Shown here piece by piece: positions 1 through 10,678 of a stretch of 64,000 nucleotides of DNA. Source of the stretch: Salminus brasiliensis (Eukaryota > Chordata > Actinopteri > Characiformes > Bryconidae); NCBI RefSeq assembly GCF_030463535.1, contig NC_132896.1, positions 16,845,709 to 16,909,708 of the forward strand, written 5' to 3'. The notes under the pieces were generated by a model. That model had not been told where the DNA came from. It saw nothing but the letters and a program-made list of their open reading frames with translations, and ran no database searches. The position numbers and the translations under genes are program-made. Each line of letters starts with the position of its first letter. Position 1 is the stretch's first letter.

Positions 1-300
1 GAGCAAATTGTTCAGTGTCCTCCTCTCCGCCACCATAACCAGAGTGTTAAATTCCACCCCCACCACCGACCCTGCTTTCCTGATCAATTTGTCCAGACGT
101 CTCTCATCTCTCTTTTTTATGCCTCCTCCCCAGCACACCAGTGCATAGGAAAGACAGCTAGCCACAACATATGGTAGAGCATTTGTAGTAACTTCCTGCA
201 GATGTTAAAGGCCCCCAGCCTTCTCAGAAAGTAGAGACGACTCTGTCCCTTCCTAAAAAGAGCCACAGTGTTCTCAGACCAGTCCAGTAGAAAAGGTTAC
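1..300 (-). mobile_element. Non-LTR retrotransposon (LINE) fragment, C-terminal ORF2 region
   Basis: Read on the minus strand this stretch translates to a piece containing GQSRLYFLRRL followed by a segment with a WCAGEEA-like block. This matches the conserved region downstream of the reverse transcriptase in fish LINE ORF2 proteins, where a block of the type VVCWGGG is usual. A stop codon follows soon after, so the copy is dead. It is cut by the left edge of the window, so its length and family cannot be fixed. Confidence 0.6.
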
Positions 301-322
301 CAGCAGAAAGGATTAGCAATTA

Positions 323-615
323 GGCCAGTGGTGGCTCAGCGGTTAGAGCGCCGGGATATCGATAACAGGGTTGTGGGTTCGATTCCCGGGCTCGGCAAGC
401 TGCCACTGTTGGGCCCTTGAGCAAGGCCCTTTACCCTCTCTGCTCCCCGGGCGCTGGAGTTGGCTGCCCACCGCTCTGGGTGTGTGTGTGTACTCACTGC
501 CCCTAACACGTGTGTGTGTGTGAGTGTGTTCACTACCAGATGGGTTAAATGCGGAGGACACATTTCGCTGTACAGTCCACACTGTACAGTGACGAATACG
601 TGCACCTTTTATACC
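323..615 (+). mobile_element. tRNA-derived SINE
   Basis: The head is tRNA-like. It has a perfect RNA polymerase III A box at 332-342 (TGGCTCAGCGG) and a perfect B box at 376-386 (GGTTCGATTCC), at normal tRNA spacing. A non-tRNA body follows (tgttgggcccttgagcaagg and a TG-rich tract), then a tail near 'cgctgtacagt'. The arrangement is that of a tRNA-derived SINE common in ostariophysan fish genomes. It is not a functional tRNA gene, because no acceptor stem closes around the boxes. Confidence 0.8.
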
Positions 616-619
616 TTTA

Positions 620-1250
620 TACCCTGGTACTGATGTTAGCTGTGATTTGACCAAAATACCTAGAGTTTCTTCTTAAGAATGTTTAGTGCATTTTAGATGT
701 GCTAAAAATATCTGACTATGACCTTTTTGTTTTCTTTTTTTACATTTGCATTTTGTTGTTGAAAATAAGAAGTAATAATAATAATCATCATAATAATCAT
801 AATAATAACACATGGAATTTGAATAGCCCTCTACTACTGTAAACATTTGAACATCACAAAACACTCATAGATTGAAAATCGACATAGCAAAGGAAATGGC
901 ACGAGTTCTAATAAACTCAAGGGATGTTGCATTCAAAAGGAAATAGATAGAAAAAGGCTGGAGTTGGACAGAGACAGAGAGTTTGACTGTTAAATTTGTG
1001 ATGGGAGCATGTTCCAGAGCAAGTCTGGAGAATGCTCAGTCACTAAAGCTATGGAGGTTGGAAAAGGGAATGGGAAGCAGACCAGTTGAAGAAGATCTGA
1101 AAGTGTGCATAGGTATGAAAGGTCAAAGAAGTGGAGCCAGTGGAGGTAATGTGGTGATGTGATGATCTGAACCATCTGATGTTTATAGAGTAATGAAAAG
1201 CTAACACTTGTAAGAAAACATCTGCAGTAATCTAGGCAGCTTGAGATGAT
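620..1250. other. Gene-free spacer
   Basis: AT-rich DNA with a short imperfect ATA/ATC trinucleotide tract at about 772-808. I see no coding exon or recognisable element. Confidence 0.5.
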
Positions 1251-1254
1251 AGCA

Positions 1255-1700
1255 TGAATGAGAGTTTCAACATTGCATGTCTGTCTGCATTATGCCAACT
1301 GTAAACTTTGGTGGAGGAGGGATAATGCTATGTAGTTGTTTTTCAGGGGTTAGGCCCCTTAGCTCCAGTGAGGGTATCCTATTGCTTCAGACATTTTGGA
1401 CAATTGTAAACGTCCAACTTTGTGGAAACAGTTTGGGAAAGTTCTGTTCCAACATGACTGACTGTGCCACAGTGCACAAAGCAAGATCCATGAAGGCATG
1501 GTTGGGTGGAAGAACTTGACTGGCCCACACAGAGCCCTGAACTCAACACCTTTGGAATTGACTAGAATAGAGATTGCGAGCCCTCTTTTCCTACATCAGT
1601 GTCTGTCCTCATAAAGGCTCTTCTGGATAATCAGGCAAAACATCCCACAGGCACGCTCCAAAATCTTGTAGAAAGCCTTCCCAGAAGAACACTCCATATT
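1255..1700 (+). mobile_element. Tc1-like transposase fragment (3' part)
   Basis: The sequence follows the 3' half of a fish Tc1 transposase gene. It includes the FGGGGIM-type block, the region for 'tgttccaacatgactg', and the end region 'gaaagccttcccagaaga'. The frame breaks several times and the transposase start is missing, so this is a dead remnant. The terminal inverted repeats are not visible. Confidence 0.75.
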
Positions 1701-1974
1701 AATGCTTCAATTGCACAGGTTAGAAGAACGGCATAAGGAATGAGAGAAAAGAGCAAATATTCGTACCATTAGAGCAATTTTCAGTTCAGCCACAATAATC
1801 ATCACTGGCAAAGTAAACAAGCTTTTCGGAAACAAAACCTTCATAATAGCATTGTTATAACCAGCGACCAGCTCATTGGACACCAACGCCAATGTGTGAC
1901 TAGCAGAGCTGATTAAAATGACAAATCCAGCTCTTCCTGTCAGGCACTCAATACAGATTTCCAAAGTATAACAG

Positions 1975-2310
1975 ACTTTAAAAACTCCTTTATCCCTATA
2001 GTGCGATTAGGCTGTTAGCCCCTTAAAAAGCCTATGGACCCTGGTAGACCATAGGTGTTATTACAAACTCTACTATATTCTATTACCAAAGAATAGCCCC
2101 ACCAGTTTGTACAGAAGTACCTGTACCTGCAAAGTAATTTGTGTTACATTAGTGTGTAATGAGCCTTTCTGCGTTAAGGGGTTAAAGCAATAGTGTGTAG
2201 CAACTACCTTAAAATGCTCCACTGACTGTAATAGGGAGAATATAGCATCCCTGTCAGTCCCAGAACGGCCTGGAATGCTCCTACTGCACTTTGGTGGCGT
2301 ACGCACAAGA
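1975..2310. repeat. Dispersed repeat with TTAACCCCTTAA-like ends
   Basis: One end reads 'gttagccccttaaaaagcc' and the other 'gcgttaaggggttaaag', which are inverted relative to each other. The interior carries phrases such as 'caccagtttgtacagaagtac' split over related copies. Similar sequence recurs near 10310-10675 and 17855-18420. This pattern fits a small non-autonomous DNA transposon family, which I cannot name. Confidence 0.5.
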
Positions 2311-3229
2311 CCTTTTGCAAGATCGCTGCGTAACCTGAGTCATTCCTGTGTAAAATCCTGAAATATTACTGTACCGCCTCAGTCCACATGCCTCTTTCAC
2401 TTCAGATGCCGGTTCTATATCTCTCAGCTTGTCAACAAATGCACAATGATAGGGGATGGGGTTGCTCATAGCATAATTTGTACTGTATGACAGTGGTGTA
2501 AAGGTGTAGGGGGAGGCCAGGAGCGAAAAATACAGATTCTTGCATGATGCTGCTTTAAGAAATAAGTATAAATGAGGCAACCTTTTGGTGTCCTATATGT
2601 GTATTTGAGTTCTGTGTGATTTTGTTTTTGTGTTGTTTTATATAAAGGAAAGGTAGAAAGAATAAATGATGGGCTGTCATTTCCCTGAGCATTCCTAATT
2701 TGCCCTCTATTAGATTATTCAGAGTGAATTTACATTACAGTTTTATTCATTGTAAAAAGCACTATGGACATTGAAACTGAACAGCAGGCTAAATAAATCC
2801 ACAGTATCAGATAGAACTCCATGATTATAAGTGATATATAGAACATAGATATATATAAACATAGTCTAAGCCGCAAAGCACAAAACGCCTTAAGGCCCAA
2901 ATGTATACTATACTGTTTCCATTTACTTGATTAACCTCTTATACTGTTGTTCTTCTGATACACTGTGACCAGCAGATACACTTCCTTTACTGATGACCGT
3001 CCAGCACCATGTTAAACACAATAGTGCCTTCATGTCTGCATGTGTCTGTTCCTTTAAAACAGCAAGACACCTGATGGCAGTGATGACATCAACCAGAACA
3101 TTAGGTTGTGTAGGTGTTATGTTGACCACGCCCCCTCTATTTGCTTTTTGGAGGTTTAGAAAACTGCCATCAACGTCAGGTAAAAGACTTTTACTTATGG
3201 ACTACCTGGCCTAAAAAAGTCACCACCTG
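2311..3229. other. Gene-free spacer
   Basis: No exon, RNA gene or element is recognised. Short open frames on the minus strand here lack any family resemblance. Confidence 0.4.
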
Positions 3230-4320
3230 GATTTAACAAAGCAAATAGGTAAAAGCCTTTCATTGGATAATTACTGCATGAGTGATTATGTTTCAGCTGG
3301 CAACAATTTATTTAACCCTAACTGATGCAGGGAATAGCTTCTCATTTGTAAACAACCATGTTGTGGAAAAGATGTTAATCTGTTTCAGAAGGGTCAAATT
3401 ATTGCCATTCATCAAGCAGAGAAAACATCTGAGGAGATTTGTGAAACTACTAAAACCGGGTTAAAAACTGTCATTCATTATTAAAAAGTGGAAGGATAGT
3501 GAGGAAATCATCTTCGAGGAAGGATTGTGGTCGGAAAAAATCTCGAACGATAGTGATGGACGATTACTGTAAAGGTTTGGTGAAATCAAGTTGTAAAAAA
3601 CATCAGTAGAACTCAGGAATATGTTTAATAGAGAAAGTAAGAGCACAATGCGAAGTGAACTCAAGGAATTGGGACTTAACAGCTGTGTAGTCTTAAGAAA
3701 ACCACTTGTCAGTGAGGCTAAACAGCAAAAACGGCTTCAATTTGCTAAAGCATAAAGATTGGACTGAAGAGTCCAGATTTACTGGGGGCAACAGGAAGAA
3801 GAGTGGCGACTGAAGTGATGCCTGTGGGGGCAGTGCTTTGATCTGGGGTCGCTGCAGTTGGTCAGGTTGAGGTTCAGCAACGTTATGTGCCCAAAGAATG
3901 AGGATCAACTACCTGAACATACTGAACAACCAGGTTATTCCATCAATGAATTTTTTCTACCCTGATGACACGGCCATATTCCAAGATGACAGTGCCAGGA
4001 TTCATTGGGCTCAAATTATGAAAGAGTGGTTCAGGGAGCATGAGATATAATTTTCACACATGGATTGGCCTCCACAGAGTCTGGACCTGAACCCCATTGA
4101 AAATCTTAGGGATATGCTGGATGCCCAGTGGTCCAAATCTCCCATCAATACAAGATCCTGGGGGAAAATGAATGCAACTCTGGATAGAAATAAATGTAAT
4201 GACATTGCAGAAGCTCGTGGAAACGATGCCACAGCGAATGTGTGCATCAATCAAAGCTAAAGACTGTCCAACAAAATAGTCTTTGATCTTTTTTTTTGGC
4301 AAAGGCAGTGTATAATGTTT
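3230..4320 (+). mobile_element. Tc1-like transposon, near full-length coding region, decayed
   Basis: The interior follows a second Tc1 family closely. It has an N-terminal helix-turn-helix region (3290-3560), a central part, and the end motif MDWPPQSLDLNPIENL at 4060-4107, with the usual DxxPIEN-like context of the DDE domain. Several frameshifts and deletions break the frame, so no transposase can be made. The right end 'ggcaaaggcagtgtataat' near 4300 looks like the terminal inverted repeat. Confidence 0.8.
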
Positions 4321-4584
4321 TCCCAAGCAATAAAAAGGGTAGCATGATGTGCTCTATAAAGTCCCAAAAATCAAAGTCTCTCTTGGAAATCTGGTTTAAG
4401 TTCTCTCGGCTGCTTTGCATATAACACTGCTCTTATCTTACACATACAGCAAACACCAATCCTCATTAATGAGCCGAAGCAATCTTTCTCACGCTGTATG
4501 TGGTAATGGAGGACAGTTCTAGGGCTGAATTCTGTTTTTATGTACCCCAGCAGTGTCTGCCTAAAAGTCTGGCATGTCTGTGCT

Positions 4585-4745
4585 GTTACTTACAGTCAGG
4601 AGCAAACATTTGGGCACCCCTGGTGAAATAACGTTTGTGAAAAGTGAGCAAAAACTCAACAGTCACATTTTGCAAAACTGCTGTCCATTTACTTAATTTA
4701 ACATCATGAGGACAATATTAAAAAATCTCATGTACAAAAAATATC
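4585..4745. mobile_element. MITE fragment
   Basis: The start 'gagcaaacatttgggcaccc' and the following A-rich body match the miniature element family seen complete at 44350-44612. Only one end is present here. Confidence 0.5.
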
Positions 4746-5014
4746 CAACTTCATCTATCATCTGCTTTCTAAAAAGGTCATAGTATGTAAGAAATACAGA
4801 AATAAGTACGAGTAATGAGTACGAGATTATTATTTAATAATGTATTTATTTTATTTTAATTTAAATAGTTAAATGTAGGAAATTGACATGACGTGATTAA
4901 TACCTAACGAAATTATGTATTGACAATACACACAAAGCAATTTTAGTAAATTGACTGCATTATGGCGACTAGCAAAGAACGTTATATGAACGTTTAGCAA
5001 TGTTTTTAAAAGGC
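4746..5014. other. AT-rich spacer
   Basis: AT-rich DNA with many TTTAATAA-type words. No gene or element is recognised. Confidence 0.4.
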
Positions 5015-5850
5015 AGAGGTGTCAAGTACGTAAGTAGAAATTTTGGTTATCTATACTTATATTTACATACTTGATATTATAAGTAATTATGTTTCAGCAG
5101 ATTGTTTACTTCTACTTCTTACATTTTCACGCAATTATCTGTATTTCTACTTCTTACATTTTAAAAATAGCCTCGTTACTCCTATTTTATTTCGGTTTGT
5201 TTGTCATTATTAAAAAAAAAGAAGAAAAAAAAAGGAAACAACAACAACAAAACATCCAATCCAGATAAATCGCGCCATCCTAAAAGTGTGAATTTGATTG
5301 TGGTTGGATGAGAAGTATAAAACATATACCATTCTGATCCCCTATTGGATCATAAGCGATCCATCGCATCTGCACGTCACGTCACACTCCAGCAAGGACA
5401 TAGCAGATGTATGTAGCCTAGTATGAAGATGTCCGTGGCAGAGACTCAAGAGACCTCGAGTGAAATGTCCCAACTAAGCTCCATATTTACATTCCAATAA
5501 AGCTTATTAAAAACATGCCTCTGAAGTTTGACTTTTTGCACCATTACAAAACTTATAGGCAACTACTCATCATATGTTCTGCTCTATGAAACACGTTAGT
5601 GCTCAGTAGTGCACATAGATGCTCCTTTAATATATTTGATATTACATGATATCATGATTTCTATGATATTACATAGAAAAATGTTTTTGGGGAGGTGGGG
5701 TAGTGCTCTATACACCCCTATGGCGCGGCCAAAGATTTGTTTTCCTTACATTACTTTTACTTTTATACTTTAAGTAGTTTTGAAACCAGTACTTTTACAA
5801 TTTTACTTTAGTAAAAAGCTTAAGTTGACACTTTCACTTCTATGGAAGTC
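5015..5850. mobile_element. Non-autonomous hAT-like element
   Basis: The left end 'cagaggtgtcaagtacgtaa' and the right end, read in reverse, 'agaagtgaaagtgtcaactt' form imperfect terminal inverted repeats typical of fish hAT elements. The subterminal DNA is rich in 'acttttactt' words on both sides. The middle (5253-5645) is nearly identical to 7155-7527. It holds a short open stretch beginning ATGAAGATGTCCGTG that may be a relic of a transposase first exon. No full transposase is present. Confidence 0.6.
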
Positions 5851-6845
5851 TTTTTGAACTCTAATGAATGTGAATACTTTTGACACTTTTGTTCAAATGT
5901 TCCAGGAAGGTTCACTTGTAGCGTTCCATAAATAATGTTCCAGGAACGTTCTGAAAACGTGTGACGTTATAATGGCTTGCATCACACCGTTATTGGAACG
6001 TTTCTTACACAACATTTCCAGTTAGACACAAACGAACATTGTAGAAACGTCTGAATGAACTTTCCCAAAACTAAAAATACAATACATAATAAACAGTACT
6101 ATAAAAGCATTGATACAACTGATACAAAATTAAACTGATAAATATATCATAACGAATGTGTCGAAAAACGTTTTCCAAATGTAAGAATTGGGACATTATT
6201 TAAGAACTTGTGTAACTTTTTAAAAATATGCCTACCAGAATATCGTAAATTAACGTGAGAATTTACGTATAGAAAAGTTAAAGGATGTTTCAGAACGTTC
6301 ACGTAACGTTCTACTAGGCAGCAGTGTCTACATGGGTGTTCATTCTTCATGGGAGGTCTTCAAAGCAAGGGACTAGATTATGAGAACTCACTCTGGCACA
6401 TGTGAAGCTGTATCAGCACTGACCAGCAGATGGCAGCCTTTACTCAGTAATAGGAACGAGGAGGTTGTGCTTTAGGATCTTCTCAGCTTCTGTTTCTAGA
6501 TCAGTGGGTTTTTTTCACCAAATAATAATAAAATAAAAATAATGTTTTTGCAACATCAGGCTTAGCATTCCTATGTCAGCTAGATCATCTGTAACATTTT
6601 GATAATGTTTTAAGGTGCCCGCTGCTGGTAGAGAACTACTGGCTTGTTTCACTATTTTGAGAGTGGATACACACGGAATAGCAGAAGACTAGAGCATCAC
6701 TTGATATACATTTAAATGTTTTTAAAAAAACATTATGTGTATTATGATGTGCGTTAAATATTCAAGATTATTATTTTACATATGAAATATCATTCATTTA
6801 ATTTCCTTAATTCAAATATGTTGATTATTTCCACAATAACAAACA
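5851..6845. other. Gene-free spacer
   Basis: Contains repeated AACGTTC-type words (5900-6310), which suggest another decayed element. I see no coding exon. Confidence 0.4.
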
Positions 6846-6932
6846 CACTATATGTCCAAATGTTTGCGGACAACATGATAAATATGTAAAACATGAAGCT
6901 ATTGGCACCATGCCTAATGTCAGGTGTGAGCT

Positions 6933-6953
6933 GGGGGGGGGGGGGGGGGGGGG
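6933..6953 (+). repeat. Poly(G) run of 21
   Basis: An uninterrupted run of 21 G residues inside the MITE. Such runs are length-unstable and often mis-sized in assemblies. Confidence 0.9.
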
Positions 6954-7152
6954 TTATAGCCCCCCAGCACTGAGCTGTGGAGCAGTAGAACTGTGTTCTC
7001 TGGAATGATAAATTGTGCTAATAGTTTTGGGGTGGGTTGGGGAGTTGGGGATGAGGTGGGGGTTGTGATCATCCAACATCCTGATCTCACTAATGCTCTT
7101 GAATGCAGTCCTGACAGCAATGCTCCAAAATATGGTAGATAGCCTTCCCTGG

Positions 7153-7672
7153 ACATCCAATCCAGATAAATCGCGCCATCCTAAAAGTGTGAATTTGATT
7201 GTGGTTGGATGAGAAGTATAAAACATATACCATTCTGATCCCCTATTGGATCATAAGCGATCCATCGCATCTGCACGTCACGTCACACTCCAGCAAGGAC
7301 ATAGCAGACGTATGTAGCCTAATATGAAGATGTCCGTGGCAGAGACTCAAGAGACCTCGAGTGAAATGTCCCAACTAAGCTCCATATTTACATTCCAATA
7401 AAGCAAAAACATGCCTCTGAAGTTTGACTTTTTGCACCATTACAAAACTTATAGGCAACTACTCATCATATTTAGTTAGTGCTCAGTAGTGCACATAATA
7501 TATCCTTTAATATATTTGATATTACTAAAAAACATTAATTTTCAATGGGCAGATATGCAGCTGAAACAGGCAGCCTAGTGCAGCCCAACATTTTTCGACA
7601 TTAACATTTTAATATAACATTATAGTCTTAATGGCTCTTAGAAAAGGTTTTTGGGGAGGTGGGGTAGTGCAT
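7153..7672 (+). mobile_element. hAT-like segment nested inside a MITE
   Basis: This block repeats 5253-5705 in the same orientation with only scattered differences in its first 250 bases. It shares the end words 'tttttggggaggtggggtag'. The two copies lie about 1.9 kb apart. It carries the same short ATGTCCGTGGCAGAG stretch and no transposase domain. Confidence 0.65.
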
Positions 7673-7775
7673 ATGTTCAACATAGCCAGTACATGGCCAT
7701 GGACAGTAAATGTTCAGTCAAATAACTATGAATAAGTAGGTGTCCTAAAACTTTTGTCCATATACTGTATGTTAT

Positions 7776-9479
7776 CGCAACATAGTTATTTAAATAGATA
7801 AGTAAATTGTCACAACCTAGTGCTTCTATAAATGATTTTGTTGTATAAATATATATACAAAATATTTGTAATATTTTTACATCTCTGCCTAAGCTAACAA
7901 CCCAGTAACCAGAATGAGTAAATATGTCATAAAACATTCAGTGTGTCTTCAGTGTGAATACTTGGCTACAATTCACAGATACTATTGCAATGAGAATATG
8001 AGGAGATAACCAAAAATATTCCTCAAACTTCAGGTCTTTCCTCAGATTAGGTCAGTTTATGAGGACTGGTACCCAGCAGTTTGTCAGCTGATTTGATTCA
8101 TGTATTCATGTAAATGCCTGGATTTGATGACCCCTGATTTGACCTATTAACGGTGAACACTAGAGGGAGACCTAACACTGCTGCATCCTTGACAAGCTCA
8201 ACTGAGCCCTCACATCAGCAATTTGTGCAACAAATGAGAAAGCTGCATTGGACTTGTGTTGTCAATGAATAGGTCAAAACCTGGACCTATTATTTTCACA
8301 CTAATCCCTACCCAAGAGGCATGTGTTGCAATGTACTGTATGCAGCATTTATTAGAACGGGTTAAAAGACAGAAGTGACCATCATTTATATTAAACTGGT
8401 GGCTGCTGGTTCAGTCACTTCCTCTTTCATAACATCCTCTTAGTAAAATATTACATTCCCTACACCCACACATCACATACTAAATTATATTTTTAAAAAT
8501 TTGTAATGTAATATTTTATATATTTAATATAATATTTTAATATAGGCTACTGCCAACTTACAACCTTTATTATGGCCATTTATTTTAATATGTGTAAGCG
8601 TACATTGGGGCTCATTTGCCCAGCACATGAAAGTAAGTGCATGAGCTGTCCCTGTATCTCAGCAGGGTCTTGTAGCTTCTTTCCTGTCGGGGCCGGTGTT
8701 TGTTTTTGGCCTGTGTCCCTTCGCGAGGTGCACCTCCCTCCCCTGCTGGGCTGACAACCTCAGCTCCCTGTGAAGAGCCCACCTCCTGTCTGAGGCTGGA
8801 CCACTTGGCTTCTTCACAAAGACTACTGGAATAACAGAGCCCCGAGAAGGAAATGACGGCCTCTTCAAAAGAGCACCTTCTCTGAGGCCCTGTTCTGGGG
8901 GGGAGGGGGTCTGGGGAGGCAAAGAGAGGTGTCAGGGACACACTTTATCATTGCTCATCTACTGGAAAATCAGAAACTCATCCTTGAATATTAAGTTATA
9001 TTATATAATATATATAATATATTATAATATAAGTTTTTTATTGAATTAGATTAGGCTGAGGTCTTAGATGAGGGTCATATATGACATGTTATGATATGTA
9101 ACACTTCTTTGGCTGTTTGGTTGCAGTGAGAGGGTATAATCCTGTATGTTTGTATTCTGTGTGTCTGGAGATTCTCTCCCAACTGTCTGATAAACACACA
9201 TACACACTGCACTATGACACCAAAAGGCTCCACTTCTTTCATTGTGTGTTCCTATCTGGACTTCTGCTGCTTCATATCTATGTTTAGTATCTACAGTGTC
9301 TCATCATCTTGGGCATGAATATCATGGCAATATTGGGCTTTCAGTGATTTTTTTAACTGTTCTTTTTCTGGGGCAGGGTGAATGTACGACATACATCAGA
9401 GGGTCTTCTGAAATTAACACAGGGTCAAAATTATACATACTTAGCAAGTTGTACCTTAACCAGATGTTTTGGTAACCAC
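7776..9479. other. Gene-free stretch with one GC-rich block
   Basis: Mostly AT-rich DNA, including a TATA-type tract at 8995-9030. The segment 8600-8940 is clearly GC-richer than its surroundings and open in more than one frame. I find no splice-flanked exon or protein family match, so I do not call a gene. Confidence 0.4.
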
Positions 9480-10235
9480 CAACCATACACAAGTTTTTGA
9501 CAGAATTCTGGTTGATTATCTTTTGGTAGAATTGGTAAATCTCAATGAGAATTGGTGTTTTCCTAGTATGAAACCTGACTTTCCATATATTTTTAGAATT
9601 GAGGTCAGGCCTCAACCACCCATTGCTTAAGGTTGTGTGTTCTGTTGGAACACCCAATTGAGTCCAAGTTTCAACTGTTTAGCTGATGTTTTCAGGTTAT
9701 GCAGAAGAATTCTGAGGTAGTGCCCATTCTTCATTATTTCATCCACAGTGCAATGGACCAGTTCCACTGGCAACACAATAGCCCCAGAGCACGATGCTAC
9801 CACCACCATGCTTAATAGGTGGTGCAGGATTCTTGAGGTTGAATGGCTCACCTATTACACCTCTAAACATACCTCTGGTAATCTGACTCTTTCCTACAGA
9901 ACACATTTTCTTTGACGATAAAGCCTCTCAGTCCATGGCAATGTAAAATCTACTACTGTACACAGTGATGCTGGTTTTCCAGTTGCTGTCAGTTCATGGC
10001 AGGCCTGTGCCTTGGTGGTTCTGGGATTATTCCTGACCACCCGCACCAATTTTCTCTTTGCCAAGGGTGACAGCTTGGGTCTTCTTCCAGATCTTGGTAA
10101 AGTGGCTGCACCTCCCAATAACTCAAACTGATGATCATTTGATGAGCAATTGTTTAGAAATGGCTCCAAGAGACATGTATTAATAACTATGAGCATCCCT
10201 CTCTGATCTGCACTGAGCTCCACTGACAAGAACTG
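9480..10235 (-). mobile_element. Tc1-like transposase fragment (5' part)
   Basis: On the minus strand, 9894-10229 encodes the N-terminal DNA-binding region of a Tc1 transposase. It includes GRRPKLSPLAKRKLVR, where GRPRKLS is usual, followed by the second helix-turn-helix. Downstream, 9627-9851 gives part of the catalytic domain (VVASCSGAIVLP). The two parts are in different frames, with stops between them, so the copy is dead. Confidence 0.75.
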
Positions 10236-10309
10236 TTACTGTGCCTTTACACAAGGTGTTGTGTTACAGCATGATGAGAGCTGCTGTAGTTAATCTGAAC
10301 TGTTCCACT

Positions 10310-10678
10310 GTTTATCTACGACTGTAATGTTGCTTTTAGCTTAGTGATAGTTTATATGATAGTTGCTCATGTGCTTCTGTATTCGGTCTTTACACTTCTG
10401 CATTTGTGATGCATCTTATTTCTCACATAGCATCTGGTGTGGAAGATCACAACCCAGTTTGCTGTACTTTTTCTCTGCTGTCCAATGAAAGACATGTATC
10501 TCCAGTTTTGCCCATTTCTGCTCTGTTCACTGTGTAAATATTGGTGGATTAATGGGCCAATAGAAATGCTATAAATTCCTTTTAAAAAACTCCTATTATC
10601 AAAGAGCTTCACCAGTTTGTAGTGAAGTACAAGCCTTAGTGTGTAATAGGCATTATTGCATTAAGTGGTTAAGAACAT
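10310..10678. repeat. Second copy of the TTAACCCCTTAA-type repeat
   Basis: Shares 'caccagtttgtagtgaagta', 'agtgtgtaat' and the end 'cattaagtggttaag' with 1975-2310. No open frame of interest is present. Confidence 0.45.

Larger units (their letters stand above)
6846..7775. mobile_element. MITE of the 'tatgtccaaatgtttgcgga' family, interrupted by a second element
   Basis: The ends 'tatatgtccaaatgtttgcg' and 'aacttttgtccatatactgt' are imperfect inverted repeats. The interior (6900-7150) lines up with the uninterrupted copy at 16385-16935 up to the words 'agccttccctgga'. There the alignment breaks, and a copy of the hAT-like segment known from 5253 begins. The family also occurs at 27950-28205 and 39320-39715. 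Confidence 0.65.

Noticed and set aside
323-400. A tRNA gene
   Set aside because: The A and B boxes are good, but no acceptor stem closes and a SINE body follows directly.
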